A stretch of DNA of 64,000 nucleotides from Plasmodium brasilianum (Eukaryota > Apicomplexa > Aconoidasida > Haemosporida > Plasmodiidae), in the NCBI RefSeq assembly GCF_023973825.1, contig NC_090126.1, positions 2,648,208 through 2,712,207 of the forward strand. The letters are read 5' to 3'. The stretch's first letter is position 1. The number at the start of each line of letters is the position of its first letter. The notes beneath the pieces are model-generated. The model did no database searches and was not told the DNA's origin. It was given only the letters and a program-made list of their open reading frames with translations. The translations under genes were made by a program, and so were the position numbers. Shown in pieces: positions 40,427-54,446 of this stretch.

Positions 40427-41699
40427 TACACTCAAGAAAATATGAATTACCATATTATTTATATAATTACAAGGATCATTTTCAATATATTAACAATTTT
40501 ATAAAATATTACAAAAGAATTAAAATAAATACGTTTATTAAATGTAATGAACTAATTATAATTATATGAATTATATTTATTAACATAGTATTAATATAGA
40601 TATCAATTTGAATGAACAACATTATGTTACGTATATTGTTATATTGAGTAAATAATAAAAATTTCATATATTAATTATTCATACATGGATTAGTTATTCA
40701 GTGTTTCTACCTTTGTTGTAATATATGAAAGAAATTTCGTACAAAATTAGGAATCTAATTCTTCAAATATATTGATAAATTAAATTATATTTATTTGATG
40801 CACTTCAATTGAAGTTATGAATATTTATAAAAAATAAGGTTAAAAGTATGAGGGTTAAGAATTCTATATTTACATAAAAGTGTAAAGAAATAGTAGATAT
40901 AAGAATCATATCAATGAAAAGCTATTATAAATAAATTTGTCTAATGATGTTTTAATATATGTTTTTTTCAATAAACATAATATAATAATAAAATTTGTAA
41001 ATGTTGGTTTATTCTAGGAGTCATTATAAGAATTGAAAATTAATAATAATGAGTTTATTATTGAACAAACACAAAAATTTAATACAAAAGAAAAAAAAAA
41101 TACTACTACACTGAATGATATAAATAATTGTAGTACTTAAATAATTATATTTTATTTAAATTATTTACTAATAAATATTATTAATTGAATCTTGGTCTTT
41201 ATAATTAAAGGGAAAAAAGAAGACATATATTTTCAAAGAAAAATGCATAATTTAATGTAATTTAATTAATTATCCTTTGTCATATTTTTTAATCTTAAAA
41301 ATGTTCATTTTTTTTAACAGATATTCCTAAGAAAAATATATATTTATAGACAGAAATTACATTTTTATATAAATTATGAAAATTTAATAATTTAAATGAA
41401 TAATTAAAACATAAATGAATTACTTATTTAATGGTATAAATAGAATTTATTTTAAAACAATATTTAACGTGAAATGTAAAAAAGAAAATAATTCATTTAT
41501 TATGTAATTCTATTGTGGGTATATATGTTTATAATACTAAACATAAAAAAATTTTATGTAACCTGAAAATACTTTAATAAGTATAAAAATTTAGAAGATT
41601 AATTGTTTGTAATGAATATTTTTTTCATATTTACCACTAGCTTTAGTTATATATATTAAATAATATTATATACGTTATTTTAAAAAAAATGAATTTCTA

Positions 41700-42570
41700 T
41701 TATAAACATTGCTTTAATTTAGATATATCTACACCATTAGAATTTAGCACATAGTAGCTTATCAGTGTAATGCAAATACATAACACAATTAGAGCAATAA
41801 ATATTAATAATCCTTTTTTAAAAAGTTTTTTTTTTAACATAATTGAAGAATATACTTGGCCGCTTTTTCTTGAATATAAAAGATTTTTATCTATATCTTG
41901 GTTTTTAAAGGAACGATGATTATGACTTGAACTGTTTTGGAATAAAGATGATTCATTCTTTGAGTCAACTTTTTTTGAGTATGTATGTGGAATCTTGTGT
42001 TTGTTAATATTGTTATATTGTTTTATGTTATTACATTTTGTTTTCAAATTACGTTGAGTGTTCAGGGAATCATGTTGTTTTGGAAACATTGTATATTTCA
42101 TTAAATCATTAAATTCTTGATCAGTAATATCACGTTGCATTAAATCAATAAATCTTTTTCGTAAAATGTTATCTTCCTCAAATGAATTTATTCTTTCTCC
42201 TAAGGAATCATCACTTTGATATAATGAACCATTTATTCTATTTTTTGATATTATAGTTTTTCTTTTTTCTTCTACTTTTGTTTTACTACTTAGTAACCTT
42301 GTGAACCTTACATTGTGTGTGTTAATTATGTTGTATCCATTGTACCATGATTTTCGATGGATGATTAACTAAAAATAAAGATGAATATTCAACATTCAAA
42401 AATGGTATCTTATATATTATTTGAATAAAAATATATTCTCATATAAAAAAGCAGAAAAACAAATGAGAAAAAAAATAATTTACATATAGCAATTATGGTA
42501 CCTCATCCAGGTATTTCCAATTACATGTTAAAATGGGAAAAATAATAGCTTTATTAAAGAAATTAAGCAT
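41700..42570 (-). CDS. Unnamed exported single-span membrane protein
   Basis: Exon 1 is 42570-42502 (MLNFFNKAIIFPILTCNWKY, then LDE; donor GTACCA), intron 42501-42369 (133 nt, acceptor TTTTTAG), exon 2 42368-41700, giving 245 residues. An in-frame ATG at 42642 could extend exon 1 by 24 residues. The N terminus is a short hydrophobic segment as in other two-exon Plasmodium exported proteins. An RLLSS motif at about residues 47-51 sits where a PEXEL would be expected but lacks the acidic or Gln fifth residue. The middle is hydrophilic, with acidic patches (QSDDSLGERINSFEEDN) and Lys/Asn/Ser-rich stretches. One membrane segment lies at about 209-230 (KGLLIFIALIVLCICITLIS), with a short tail ending LKQCL. 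The family is not recognised; it would be annotated as a Plasmodium exported protein of unknown function. It looks intact. Confidence 0.7.
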
Positions 42571-43086
42571 ATTTGTATTATGTTGTATAATGAATATTTT
42601 TATTGTTGATAAAACTTTTGAAATAATTAAGGTATTAGACATATATAGTACTTTTGATAATATTTAGTAAATGTTTGATTTATAATTTATTTTTTTTTGT
42701 TTTTTATTATATCAATATAAATGACATTATATATATGTTTAAGTATAATTTTAGTATATACTAGGAACGAAAAAATATATGTAATTAAAAAAAAAAAATT
42801 AATAATAATTTTGTTTAAAATTGTCATTAAGTAGTATTATTTAAATAAAATTAATAAAATATTATTTATTAAATTTAAAGAATATAAAATTTCATAAAAA
42901 TTATAATTCAGGAACGTACAACCTAATTCTAAAAAGAACAATTATATATACTATTTATAGATGATATATTTTATTAAGGATATAATAGAGGATAAAAATA
43001 TAGAAGTAAAATTTATATTAGTACATATGCAAAAACAAGTTTTAGAAGAATTTTGTTTAATCCTGTTGTTAGTTAATGAAAAATAA
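42533..43086 (+). pseudogene. Possible decayed two-exon gene opposite the exported gene
   Basis: On the plus strand a signal-like reading starts at 42533 (MGKIIALLKKLSIFVLCCIM, then NIFIVDKTFEIIK) and ends at a GTATTA that could be a donor. Some 270 bases on, after a TTCAG, a frame reads VQPNSKKNNYIYYL, a TAG, then MIYFIKDIIEDKNIEVKFI and on to LLLVNEK and a stop at 43084-43086. The arrangement resembles the local exported-gene pattern but overlaps the first exon of the minus-strand gene and contains a stop. It could be chance. Confidence 0.25.
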
Positions 43087-46000
43087 ATATTTTTCTAGAG
43101 ATTATATACTAATTATTCTATGATATTTTTTACAAATATTATTGATAAATATTATTAGTGGAAAAGAAAAGCTATTGATAAACTTAACAAACTAATAATA
43201 TATTACATACGTTTATATACATATACATTATTAATTTTAACTATAATTGTATATTAATTAATAAAAACTACGTTTACGATATATAATTATATAACGCATA
43301 AGTAGTTTCACTTTATGTAATAAAAAATATAAGAGATTTTTGATCTGTATAAGAATTTAGCAATAAGATTCATTTAATCCTTGAAAAGGGAATATTTTCA
43401 TATATGAAGTAAACAATCCTAATAAAAAAGTGTTAAAAAGCATATTAAAATTATAAAATATATATTCGTATTGTACTTTGTTTTAAGAAGATTGCATCAA
43501 TATAATTAGAATGGAATAAAAAAAAAAAAAATAGATATATAAAAGAATATCTTTTTATAACATCCATTTTTTTGTTAAACTTGTTGTTCTTACTATTTTT
43601 GTACATTGTTTATTTTTCTTTTTATAGTTCTTGTAATTTTAAATAATTATTTTTATTTAAAGATTTTTTTTTAATTTGATAAATTTATTTGGTTTTTGTT
43701 AATAATCTTACATTTTCTACTTCAATACGAAGATCCTCATAAAAAATAATTAGTGAAATCAGGAGAAATATTTTTTAAAACTATGTTAACAAAATTTTCT
43801 TTTGATGAATTATGTTTGATAAAAATAAAATGCGAAGAAAAAAAAACGGAAGGAGTTTTATATTGTATTTATATAAAATATATAATTTATTTAGAACTTT
43901 ATGTATATTTGATAAATTTTTTTTATTTTGTTCACTTTTTATTTTTTTTATAATATATTATGAATATCATAGTTTGATACCGTAATTTAAACATTATATT
44001 TATTTAAACGTGATAGAAAATTAATAAAAATTTCCATGATTTAATGAATCATTTATTGTACCATAAGAATTATATCATATATTTGTTTATTTGTTTATTT
44101 ATTAAAAATATAATATATAATAATAAATTTGATATGTTCAATATGCAGATTTTTAACATAGTATAAATAGAAATATTGAAATCATATAAAGTAATGCAAC
44201 GAAAAAAAGGAGTATAATTAATTTAATTATATTTAACAAAATACAACTGTTTAAACAACAGATTATTGTTTTCTTGTTTTTACGTAATATGTATAAATTC
44301 CTAAAGTAAGAACTGTTGTATAGCTTATTAAAATATTTTACTTGAATATGTAAACTTGTAGTTCATATTATTTAGTACTTCACTTTATAATTACCTATAT
44401 ATTATGATATATAATACAATCTTAAAGAATAAAATGTCTTCAAAATAAAATAAAAAAAAATTTGTCTTGAAGATAAATATAATTTTATTTTATGTACATA
44501 CTTTTAGTTATACAGATAAATATAGAGTCGTATAGTACTATAAAATAAGCTTGTTTTACATTGAATTACACTGAATATGAAACATATAATATTTATGTAT
44601 GTTATGCTAATGTAAAATACGTGCTATTATTGTTATATTTAATTAATGTTGTTTAATCATATTGGATTACATATTTTCGTTCTATATAAAATATATTTAA
44701 TATCAAATCGTGTAATTCTAGAATTGATATATCAAAAAATATTATTTAATATTTTATCACATAACTGACTAATTAGTTAAGGAACTATAAAAATTATTAT
44801 ATTTGTATTCTACATTAATATATAACATATTTTTATTGCTACAACTTATTAGACAATATAAAGAAAATTTTACTTTTCACAGTACCTAGTGATAATGTCA
44901 TTTACATCTATTTATCGAATTGTCGTTATATAAATTATATACATGAATTTGTAATCATAAATATCATATATACTATGTTAAGCTTGATTAATAACATTAG
45001 TATTATTAATTAATATTAGGATATTTTTAACCCAAAATTCTTTTTACTTAGTAACAAAACAAAATTTCTACAAAAGAATTATTATTCAAATTCAGGGTGT
45101 TTTTTATACCCTACTAAAAAGCTTAATACTAATTTTTATATAAGAACCTTTTTTAGTACTCTTATAATAAAACTCAGCCGTATCCTATTATTTTTCATTA
45201 ATATTCTTAAAAAAAATTATTCTTTAATTTATGTATTTTTGTATTTTTTTAATCACTCTTCATTTAACATGTACAGTTATTTACTGCATATTACCAACGC
45301 TTATTATAATTGAACATTTATAAATTAGGATTATATGTAGTGCTATACGCTATATAGTATATCGTGAAATTTATACATGTCTGCTTATTTCTAGAACAAT
45401 TATTAGTTAATTGATTATTTTGCTTATATAGATATATAAAAATGTTTATATTTTTTTTTATTGAAGGAAGCAATATTCTCCAAATGGAGTAATATATTAT
45501 TAAAAAATTTATACTGGTAAATAAGACACCATTAAAGAATTAATTCACTGTCATAATTAATTAAAGGAATAATGGAAGAGCACAATTATTTTTCACTGAA
45601 ATAAATTATAGTTTGAGAAAAAGAAAAAATATGTAAAATACAATAAATGTTAATGTAATTACTAGAAATTACTAGGTAAATTCTTCCTATGTATCATTCT
45701 AATGTGCTAGTCATGCAAAGCTTTTATATGTAATAAGATTCATTGAAATTGAGCAGCATCATGTAGCTAGTTAACAAATTTTAAGAACAGTCAACATTTT
45801 CAGCTGTAGAAATTTTATAAAAACCATAATTACATTTGAAAATTTGAAATTTCCTACAAAAACTATAATTCCTTTGTATAATATATATATATACAGATTA
45901 TTATATAATCACGCTTATTTGACAGTATGTACGTAAGTACTATATATATAATGACTGAAAAATGAAAACATTTTAAACTTAGTAAAAAAAGTAATTTTTT

Positions 46001-48148
46001 CTAGAAATATATAGAGGCGAAAACATTTAAACAGTTTTTCCCTTTTTAAAAAAAAAAAAATATAGATATACATAAATAAATTATAGTTGTAACCATATAT
46101 TTGATACATTACACCCTAAAAATATTGAACATGTATAAGAATATTTTATTTTTTTAATATATTTTAGTATACAAAATGTATAAACATGTAAATAATATGA
46201 ATAAATATAGTAGTATTTTAAATTTAACTAATATTATAGGTTTGTCTTAAATATTAATAATATTATTTAACTATAATAAATACTAATAGAAAAAATATGT
46301 AAAATCCATTAATATATATATAATAACACAATTCCATTATTGAATATATATTTCATATGTAGATAATTAGAGGTTTCAAAAGAATAAAAGGCTATATGTA
46401 TAAGATTTCCTAATTTAGGGGGAAAATAAATAATTTAGTTGAAGGCAGTTATATTTTTTAGGAAAAAAAGTTAAAAAATTTTCTAGAGAAATTGAGTGAT
46501 TCTAAAATTGAAAAGAAAAGTAAAATTTTAGAGTAATTTAATTATATAATACATGTTTATTACATTATTTTCCTTATAAGGCATATGTATATTTTTATGA
46601 ATATTTAAATGTTTTAAAATATATTTTATATAGAAACTTTAGCTGTACATAAAAAGGATAGGCGAATAAATTGTGAGGAAAAGTAAAAAAAACTATATAA
46701 GTACCTTTATGTATATTTCAATTGATGTTTTCTATATATGATAACAATTAAAATGTAATAATATTTTTTTAAGGTATATTTTTTTTGTCAGAAATTTAAA
46801 AAATTATATTAATTTAGTGACATATTCCAGTTTTTTAACATTTCACATGGAAGATATAGCTATTTAAGGATAATGATATGAAGAGATATCTTCAATGATT
46901 ACCATAATTGTACGTATTTTGTTTTTATATGTATTACATTATTAGTTATAAAATATAAAAACAGAAATGTTGGCGTATAACGTATTTTTGTTGTTAAAAG
47001 TATTTTTAATAAAATATTATTTATTTGTATATTTATCTCGATTTACTGTACTGTATTTCTAAAACTTATTCTCACTGTATATTTTTAAAAGAATAAAGGA
47101 AAAATAATATATCTTTTCTAAAAGTATAGATAGAAAAATTAATAATTAATGTATTCTTTTATAATATATTGTTATTGGTTCTATTTTGTTATGTACATAT
47201 AGTATAGTACATATTATTGTGAATTTATTTAGTGCGCTATATTTTTAAATTAGTGAAATTATATATAACATTTACATATAGTTATTATCCTTAAGCCACT
47301 ATTATTATTTTTTTTTTTATTATATTAATATTTTTTCTATATACATATAATTAATTAAAAAGTAATTTAGGAAATCAAAAAGATAAATGTATTTATTCTT
47401 AATTTAGAAATAAAAGAATAAATTTAATCTAATTAAAATATAGAATTTTAAAAATTTATGGTATCAAAATAAAAAATAAGTTTCTATTTAGTTTTCGAAT
47501 ATGTATTTCTTCATATATTACGTAGTATATATAAATTTAACTTATGTTAAAAAATTATACTCAGTAAAAGCTTGTATATAATTAAAGACTAATTAATGTA
47601 TTTGTTACAATTAATATAACATTACATGTTTTTTTTTATTATTACATTTATTATAATGTACTAATTAATATTTTATTAAAAAATATTTAGTTTTACCAAA
47701 TTACAAAATTTATAAAATTAGAATTATTAATATGATAACAATCATAATATTTATAATAATTATCCTAATATATATAGGAATATAAAATATATATATTTTC
47801 TACCTTCGGTATAGTACATATACGTGGCATGTATATATAATAAAAAATTACATATTTATCTCTTAGTTTATTTTGAAAATTATAAAAAATATAATCATTT
47901 AATTAGTGGATTACTTTAAATAAAGAAATTATAAATTTTAAATATTAATGAAAGTATTGGAATTATTTTATTTCAATTAAAGTAATTTTAAATTGTATAT
48001 CTGATAAAATAAAAATAGTTTTATACATTTAACTATTCATGGAGGAATAATAAACATATAATTTTAAATAAATATAACATCCTTTATCATTATAAGTATA
48101 TTATATAAAATTTTTTATATTGATTATATAATATAAAAAGTTTATATG
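42571..48148. other. Gap with scattered coding remnants
   Basis: Apart from the remnants at 42533-43086 (plus) and 44264-44340 (minus) listed separately, only short coding-like words are seen, for instance MEEHNYFSLK followed by a stop near 45572. AT simple sequence predominates. No RNA gene or ordered repeat is visible. Confidence 0.4.
44264..44340 (-). other. Fragment of an exported-protein C terminus
   Basis: The minus strand reads, between stops, NILISYTTVLTLGIYTYYVK and then TRKQ. This is a hydrophobic span plus basic tail of the kind that ends the local two-span proteins. It has no upstream open frame, so it is at most a relic. Confidence 0.3.
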
Positions 48149-49050
48149 ATGGAGAAAAAAATAAAATTACATATTATTTTTAAAATTGGCGCGTTTCTTT
48201 TTTTAACTTGGATATACCGTTTTAACAATAATCTGGTGTGAATATGTTATTTAAGTATATTTAAATTATTTATATTTGCAGTATTTCATAATTTTTAGTA
48301 TTATTTTTTTATCATTATATCATATTTTCATTTAAATATTAAATATTCACTTTTTTCTTTTAGAGTACATTTAGAAAATCCATGGGTGGGTATTTCTGCA
48401 ATGGCATGAGATTAGTTAGAAGAAATTATCGTTCATTAGCAATAAATAAACAATATAAACATAGTAATAATATTTGTGACAAAGAAAAGATTAAAAATAA
48501 CACAATGAATAATAAAAGGTATATATATACCTATGGAAAAGGGGATAAAAGAAAAATCAAATATTCAAACAGAAGTTTTCCAATTAAAGCGCAATACTAT
48601 ACAGAAATAGAAGATTACAGTAATGGAATGTTTGATGGAAAACATTTCCATTTTCAAAAAAAATGGATCAAAAAAAAGGATTATAATAATTTTGTTGAAA
48701 AAACTAGAAAAATTTGTGATATATCTTTAGAAAAAATAAAATTTAGAAGTTACGGATTTGGATTTTTTGTATTATTTCTTTTTTTGGTGTTGGGAATAGG
48801 AATACCCATATCACCTGTATTATTGTCACTTTTGTATGCTTTAGAAACAGAGTTTAATAATTCTGTATTGGGGTCTATTTGTAAGTGGATTTTACAGCAA
48901 TTATCAATAGATAAGAATGATTTACCCTATTTTTTTGTAGTGTTATTTGTTATCCTTATGGTTATGTTATCAGTTATTCTTATAATATCGCTTTACAAGA
49001 TTATAATAAATAATGAAAAATACAATAAATTTAATTTGATGAGAGAATAA
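48149..49050 (+). CDS. fam-m family exported two-span protein, intact
   Basis: Exon 1 is 48149-48235 (MEKKIKLHIIFKIGAFLFLT, then WIYRFNNNL), intron 48236-48363 (GTGTGA...TTTTAG, 128 nt), exon 2 48364-49050, giving 257 residues. An extra in-frame ATG at 48146 could add one Met; the second ATG was chosen because it gives the 29-codon exon of the relatives. RSLAI at residues 52-56 takes the place of the export motif. The fam-m signature FDGKHFHFQKKWIKKKDY lies within 118-136, preceded by AQYYTEIEDYSNG. Membrane segments lie at about 160-185 and 217-240, and the tail is NNEKYNKFNLMRE. It pairs head-to-tail with the fam-l gene 4.4 kb downstream, in the opposite order to the pair at 2-7 kb. Function is unknown; it is presumably exported to the host cell. 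Confidence 0.85.
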
Positions 49051-52000
49051 AATGAATAATAAATAATATATATATTTACGCAAATAAGTCGTTAATTTGA
49101 TGTACTACCTGGAATATATTTAGTAATATACTGTAAAAGCTATAATTTTTAAAAAATTATGAACTCACCGAATATATATGAATTATTTGTTAAGTAATAG
49201 TAATAATATTTGTTCTTTTTCTTTGAATTATAATGTCTTAATACTTTTGAGTATATGATTTAGTGTTATATCCAAGTTTAATTAAATATAATTCGCATAA
49301 TATATAAATTAATGTATTAAAAATAACTTCCATAAAGCATATATTTTTATAGTTTATCATTAGTATATAATAGAACAATTCATATAATTTTTTGGAATTA
49401 TGATAATATATATTTATACCAAAGACTTTTTCTTTTTATTTTATATATTATTATAGTATAATATTATTATTTTCTGAGGTATTTAAAAATATGTATTAAT
49501 TATTTTAAATTGAAATTGAATATGTTTTGTTATGTATTTTTTGAACTTAATTAAATATATTTTTGTATATATATATATAACATATATTTTTTAATAAAAA
49601 ATAAGACTTAACATATATTTATAGAATAGTTTCATGAGGAATATGATACAAAAAAGTTATAGTAAAAATATTTTTAAGGGGATTTTAGTATATTATGAAT
49701 CACACAAATGTGAAAATATAAATATGTAATAAAACAATATATATTTATAATTATGGATTATTTATAACTAATTTCTAATATAAGAATTCTAAATTGATAC
49801 AATTAAATTATTAGTTTAAATAATTTATTATTTTATTATCATATTTAATAATAGGATTATTGGAGTTTTGTACAAATTACTTGTATATATTTTTTTCTAT
49901 AAATTTCTATATAAATAAGCTATTCATTTTTTTTAATTTTTTACTTCATTATTAGTCTAAGCTAATGAATTAGATTTAATTATATATTAATATATTACTT
50001 GTTAAAATTTCTTTGTTTTACCTATTTTTTGTTTATGCATTATTTATTTATTTATTTATCTATCGTACGACATTTTTTTTTCTATATTTTAAATTCTCTT
50101 TATTTTATTAATTTATACAAATTTCAACCTATACATGAAGTTCATTTAATATTTTTCAGAAAAAATTTTATAACGAATGCGTCAAAATACTTACAATAAA
50201 TAAAAAATTATAATCATTTTTTTTTTCTGTAAGATAGAGCTTTTATTTATAATAAAAAATTATTTGTAAAATATTCCACCTCCTGAATTCCTACGAATAA
50301 GTAATTTTAAAACTACTAAATGTTTATTTCTAATTATGAGATAATATCAAGAATTATTCACACATACACAAAATTAAAATTATAAAAATTTTTTATAAAT
50401 AATTTCATTAATTCTTTATTTTATGTTAATTTACTCTTCCCCTTTTTAAACATGATTGTTGTGTTTCTTTTTATAAGGCACTACTATTATTTTTAAACAC
50501 AATAATTTAGAACAATTCTTGATTTTTTTTTTAATTAATTATTTCACTATATTAAAATTTTCATTTATCTTTCATTTAATGTATACTTTATTTTAAATGT
50601 TTTTTTAGAATTTGCATCTTATAAATTTTGGAATTTTTTATAAAATCGATAATCTATGCTGAATATTATTTTCGTTTTATGCTTCCATTAGGATATAATA
50701 GTACAAGGCTCATAATATTTTACATATTTTTATTTCTATTAAGTATAAATATAGTAATATTCATAAAAATATACTCATAATATTTTATCAATGATATATT
50801 TTTTTATTCTCAATCTACGAAATAGCAAGTTTTACACCCATATATCTTAAAATATGGAAATTCACAAATTCAGGAATTATATTCATAAATTTAGATTAAA
50901 TAAATTAAATTTACATTAAAAATATTTTCATTTTTATATATAGACTGCTTCTAAATAAGTTGAATTTACTTTTTTGTTACTTAACTAAGTACTTGAATTC
51001 TAGTAATTATATGAAAAATGATATATATATAATTTCTTAGAGCTTCATATATGACTTTTTGAAAAAGAATGAAAAAAAAATATATATTTAATCACTATTA
51101 ACAATACTAATAATTGAGTATAATAATAAACTATAATGTACTAGCTTTTATATAATATTATTTCTTTATTTTATATATTATATAATGTACTCTTCTAAAT
51201 ATAAATCTAATTACAATGTGTTGAGAATATTATTTATAATTATTTAGTGTATAATAAAAATTTTTTTTACATTTCTTTAATAATAAACATTTCATGTAGA
51301 AAAATTATAATAAAATATACCTTGAAATATTTAAACAAATAAAATTTATAACTGCGAATGTAACTTAAAAAGATCAACTCATAAATATATTTATATTTTA
51401 GATGTTATTATTCAAGTATTATAATGTTAAAAATTGTCTTTTTTTTTGAATTAATCAAATGCCTAAAAAAACATTTTTATAAATAAATTATCCCTTGTAA
51501 ATTAATCATACGCATAAATTTAGTAATATTTACATAAGTAAGTAATATTCAAATGCTTTTAATGTTTTTTTTTATTGGTATACTTTTTATGAAAAAATAT
51601 TTTTATGCAATTAGTAATGTGCATAAGAAAAAAATAAAATAAAATAAGTTTAATAATCCACTAATATTTCATGCATACCATGATTTTGAATAAAACTATA
51701 TTGAAAAAAAAAAAATTATCTTATTGAGGAATGAGAGAAAAAAAGAGACATAATGAGAAAACATTAGATATGAGTGTATAGAAATATATATAAGAAAAAA
51801 ATAAAAAGAAAAAGACCACCAACCTATGTAAATATGAATGTTTAACTTATGATATTATTTTAGGAAAGATAATTGTAATTATATATAAAAAAAAATAACA
51901 TAATAATATATAGCCCTAAAAATTATTTATTTTATTTTTAGTGCATATTTCGTTTTTAGTTTTTTTTTTAACATATTTTTTCGTGCATTTATAACATTTT

Positions 52001-53422
52001 TAATATATTTTATTTTTTTTGATTATTTCTGAATTTTTCTGTTTTCACATTTAATATTTTATATTATTAATATTCAAAAACCACATTTTTTTTTAAGGAA
52101 TTATTTATATAAAATGTATTATATCCATATAAATAAAGTTAATATAATGTAAATAATAAAACATATATTTATATATATGGTATTGAGGTTCAGGTTGATG
52201 ATTAAGATTTGCCCATATTCATTAATGTAAGTTTATTTTACAAAAGAACTGTACAATTCAGATTATTAATGTAAAGCGTTATAGTTTTTACAATAAAATG
52301 AAATAATTGTTATACTTATTATAATATTATAGTAATCACATAATTATTCAATCAATTCCTTATTATAAAAATTACTTGAATACTTATACAATAAATTGAT
52401 AAGAACATATAATATGTATATATTTATTATTATTGAAAGAATAGACAAATGAATTATTGAAATTAAATTATTCATATAAATGTATATTTAATAACGGGAT
52501 AACTGACTTATTTTATTATATTATATAAACATTTTTTTTAAATATATATATTTAATTAAAAAAATAATAATATTAAATTATGTAGAAGAATTTAGAAACA
52601 TTACATTTATTAGTAAAGATTTAAATTAAAAAAAGTGATGAATCATAATATTCAAAATAAATAATACAAAAAAAAAGAATATAATTTATTTAACTTTAAA
52701 ATATATATATTATAGATTTGGTAGCAACTTTAAATTATTCTTTTTAAATGAGTTATATATCATTAAAGAATAAAAGTGCTGTTTTTAACGTATAATAAGT
52801 TGTTTTAAATTTTATTACTTTATATATCGATACTATAACAATAATATAATAATAATTAATATTATTTAATAATAATAAATTATTTTTCGAAAATATAATT
52901 ATTAAAAATTAGAATTATTATAAGTAAAGTTAGTTGAAATTTTTTACAGTTATATCAATATATAGAACAATGTATTCTCTGTATTCTCTAAGATGGATAT
53001 TCTATATATAACATATTCCATATAGGATTAATATTTAGGGACACTAATAAATATCATATATACTATTTATTTAATTTTGAAAAGAGTTAAAAAAATAATT
53101 AATTAATTTGTTATATTAAAAAAATAAAATAAGATATTTTATATATTTCGATTATTTATTAGTGAAATAAATTTATATTAATATAATGAAAGTTAGTTTT
53201 ATATAAATAGTATTAGGTAATAATTTTATAATTTATTTTTTAGTATTTTTTCCTCTGTATCCGTTGTAAATAACATTATAGTTACATACAGTTTATATAC
53301 TTTAAAAAAAAAAATAAAAAAAAATTATATAAATCGTATGTTATCCTTAGTCATTAGAAGAATATTTCATTAATTTTAATATTCTGATTACTGAATATAT
53401 TAAAATATTTTAAATGTATATA
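49051..53422. other. AT-rich intergenic DNA
   Basis: The first few hundred bases resemble the 3' flank of the fam-m copy at 6715. No gene is supported; the 66-codon open stretch at 49999-50199 is Phe/Tyr/Leu-rich noise. At about 52970-53040 a block with ATTCTCTGTATTCTCTA and then ATATTCTATAT precedes the fam-l start by about 0.4 kb and matches blocks near 1660 and 5390. Confidence 0.5.
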
Positions 53423-54446
53423 ATGGAACAAAAAATTGTGTTAATTTTATTTATTAAAATTTCTTCTATTATACTTTTAACTTGGATACGCCATTTTAAG
53501 CATGATCTGGTATTATAATATTATTCAAACATATGATCATTGTCAATATTCAATGTGTTTTATTTTTACTAATTTTGTGTTTTAGTTTTGAATTTTTTAT
53601 TTTTTAAATAATAAATATTTATATTTTTTTTAGAATAGTTTTAACATGTATTTGGACAAAACCTGCATCGTTAGTGGAGGATTAATTGAAAGAACTTATC
53701 GATTATTAGCAAATGGAGTGCAACAAATGTATCAAGATATTACAATGTTAAAAGAGGAGGTACCAGATAACGGGGTAAATGAAAAGGAATGTATATATAA
53801 TAATGAGAAGGGTATTACGTCAATGAACAAACAGTCAAAACGAAGTTCATCAGAAAATGTGAGAAGCAATAATAAATCTGCAAATATTAAAACTTGCGTA
53901 TTTGAAACAAAAAAATATTCTCATTTAGAGAAAAAAATATTCAAAGAACTTGATTATGCTGATTTTCTTAAAAAGAATAGAACAGTGAATGATAAGATTT
54001 ACAAAAAAATAATATGTAAAAAATATGGATTACGAATTGCTTTACCTTTATTATGGTTTTTGTTTTTTTTGATAGTATTCCTAGCAGAATTAACACTAGG
54101 ATTGTCTGGTAAAGAGTGCTTGTTGTCTTACGTCGGTTTGAAAAAAAATCATTTAGATGAATTAGTAAAAGACACCGGTGGACCATTGTTATCATTTGTA
54201 AATGCGTTGAAAAAGTTAACAGGTTTTTGGGAGCACTCGAAAGTTTTTGGTTCAAAGGAGGCATGTGGATTTTGTAAAGAGCTGGCTGAAGGTACTATAA
54301 GTAATGCGTGCATATTAGGACGATTCTTTCGTATTCTTATATGTTTCGTACCGTTCGTTATATTAGGTGTCACAATTATATCAGGGATTATTTATTACCA
54401 TAAAAAGGTTAAAATGTACGAGAAAATTAAGTTCAGGAAAAGATAA
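53423..54446 (+). CDS. fam-l family exported two-span protein, intact
   Basis: Exon 1 is 53423-53509 (MEQKIVLILFIKISSIILLT, then WIRHFKHDL), intron 53510-53633 (GTATTA...TTTTTTTAG, 124 nt), exon 2 53634-54446, giving 299 residues. RLLAN at 52-56 is the export-like motif; as in the other copies, the fifth residue is not acidic. The Lys/Asn-rich linker is followed by FETKKYSHLEKKIFKELDY (LEKKIFKELDY at 127-137), a span at about 164-185, a loop with Cys residues (KECLLSYV and ACGFCKEL), a second span at about 260-283 and the tail YHKKVKMYEKIKFRKR. The 3' flank resembles that of the 2080 gene. It looks intact. Confidence 0.87.

Larger units (their letters stand above)
34310..41699. other. Large gap with decayed coding fragments
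   Basis: 34310 to about 35900 is the PIR upstream block. Beyond it there is no intact gene over nearly 6 kb. Coding-like fragments appear on the plus strand at 36665-36724 (MFRHNESFFCEGIPRNKYF) and 40295-40426 (about 43 codons, VGEYKTKSMLYNDMCKD), and on the minus strand at 37901-38700. Simple repeats are listed separately. A-rich and T-rich homopolymers are frequent, for example near 39878-39893 and 40107-40125. Confidence 0.45.

Noticed and set aside
53020..53045. Possible telomere-type repeat (TTTAGGG word)
   Set aside because: A single isolated heptamer with no tandem copies.
53968..54373. Minus-strand open stretches inside the fam-l gene
   Set aside because: Antisense shadows; the plus strand has clear family motifs and introns.
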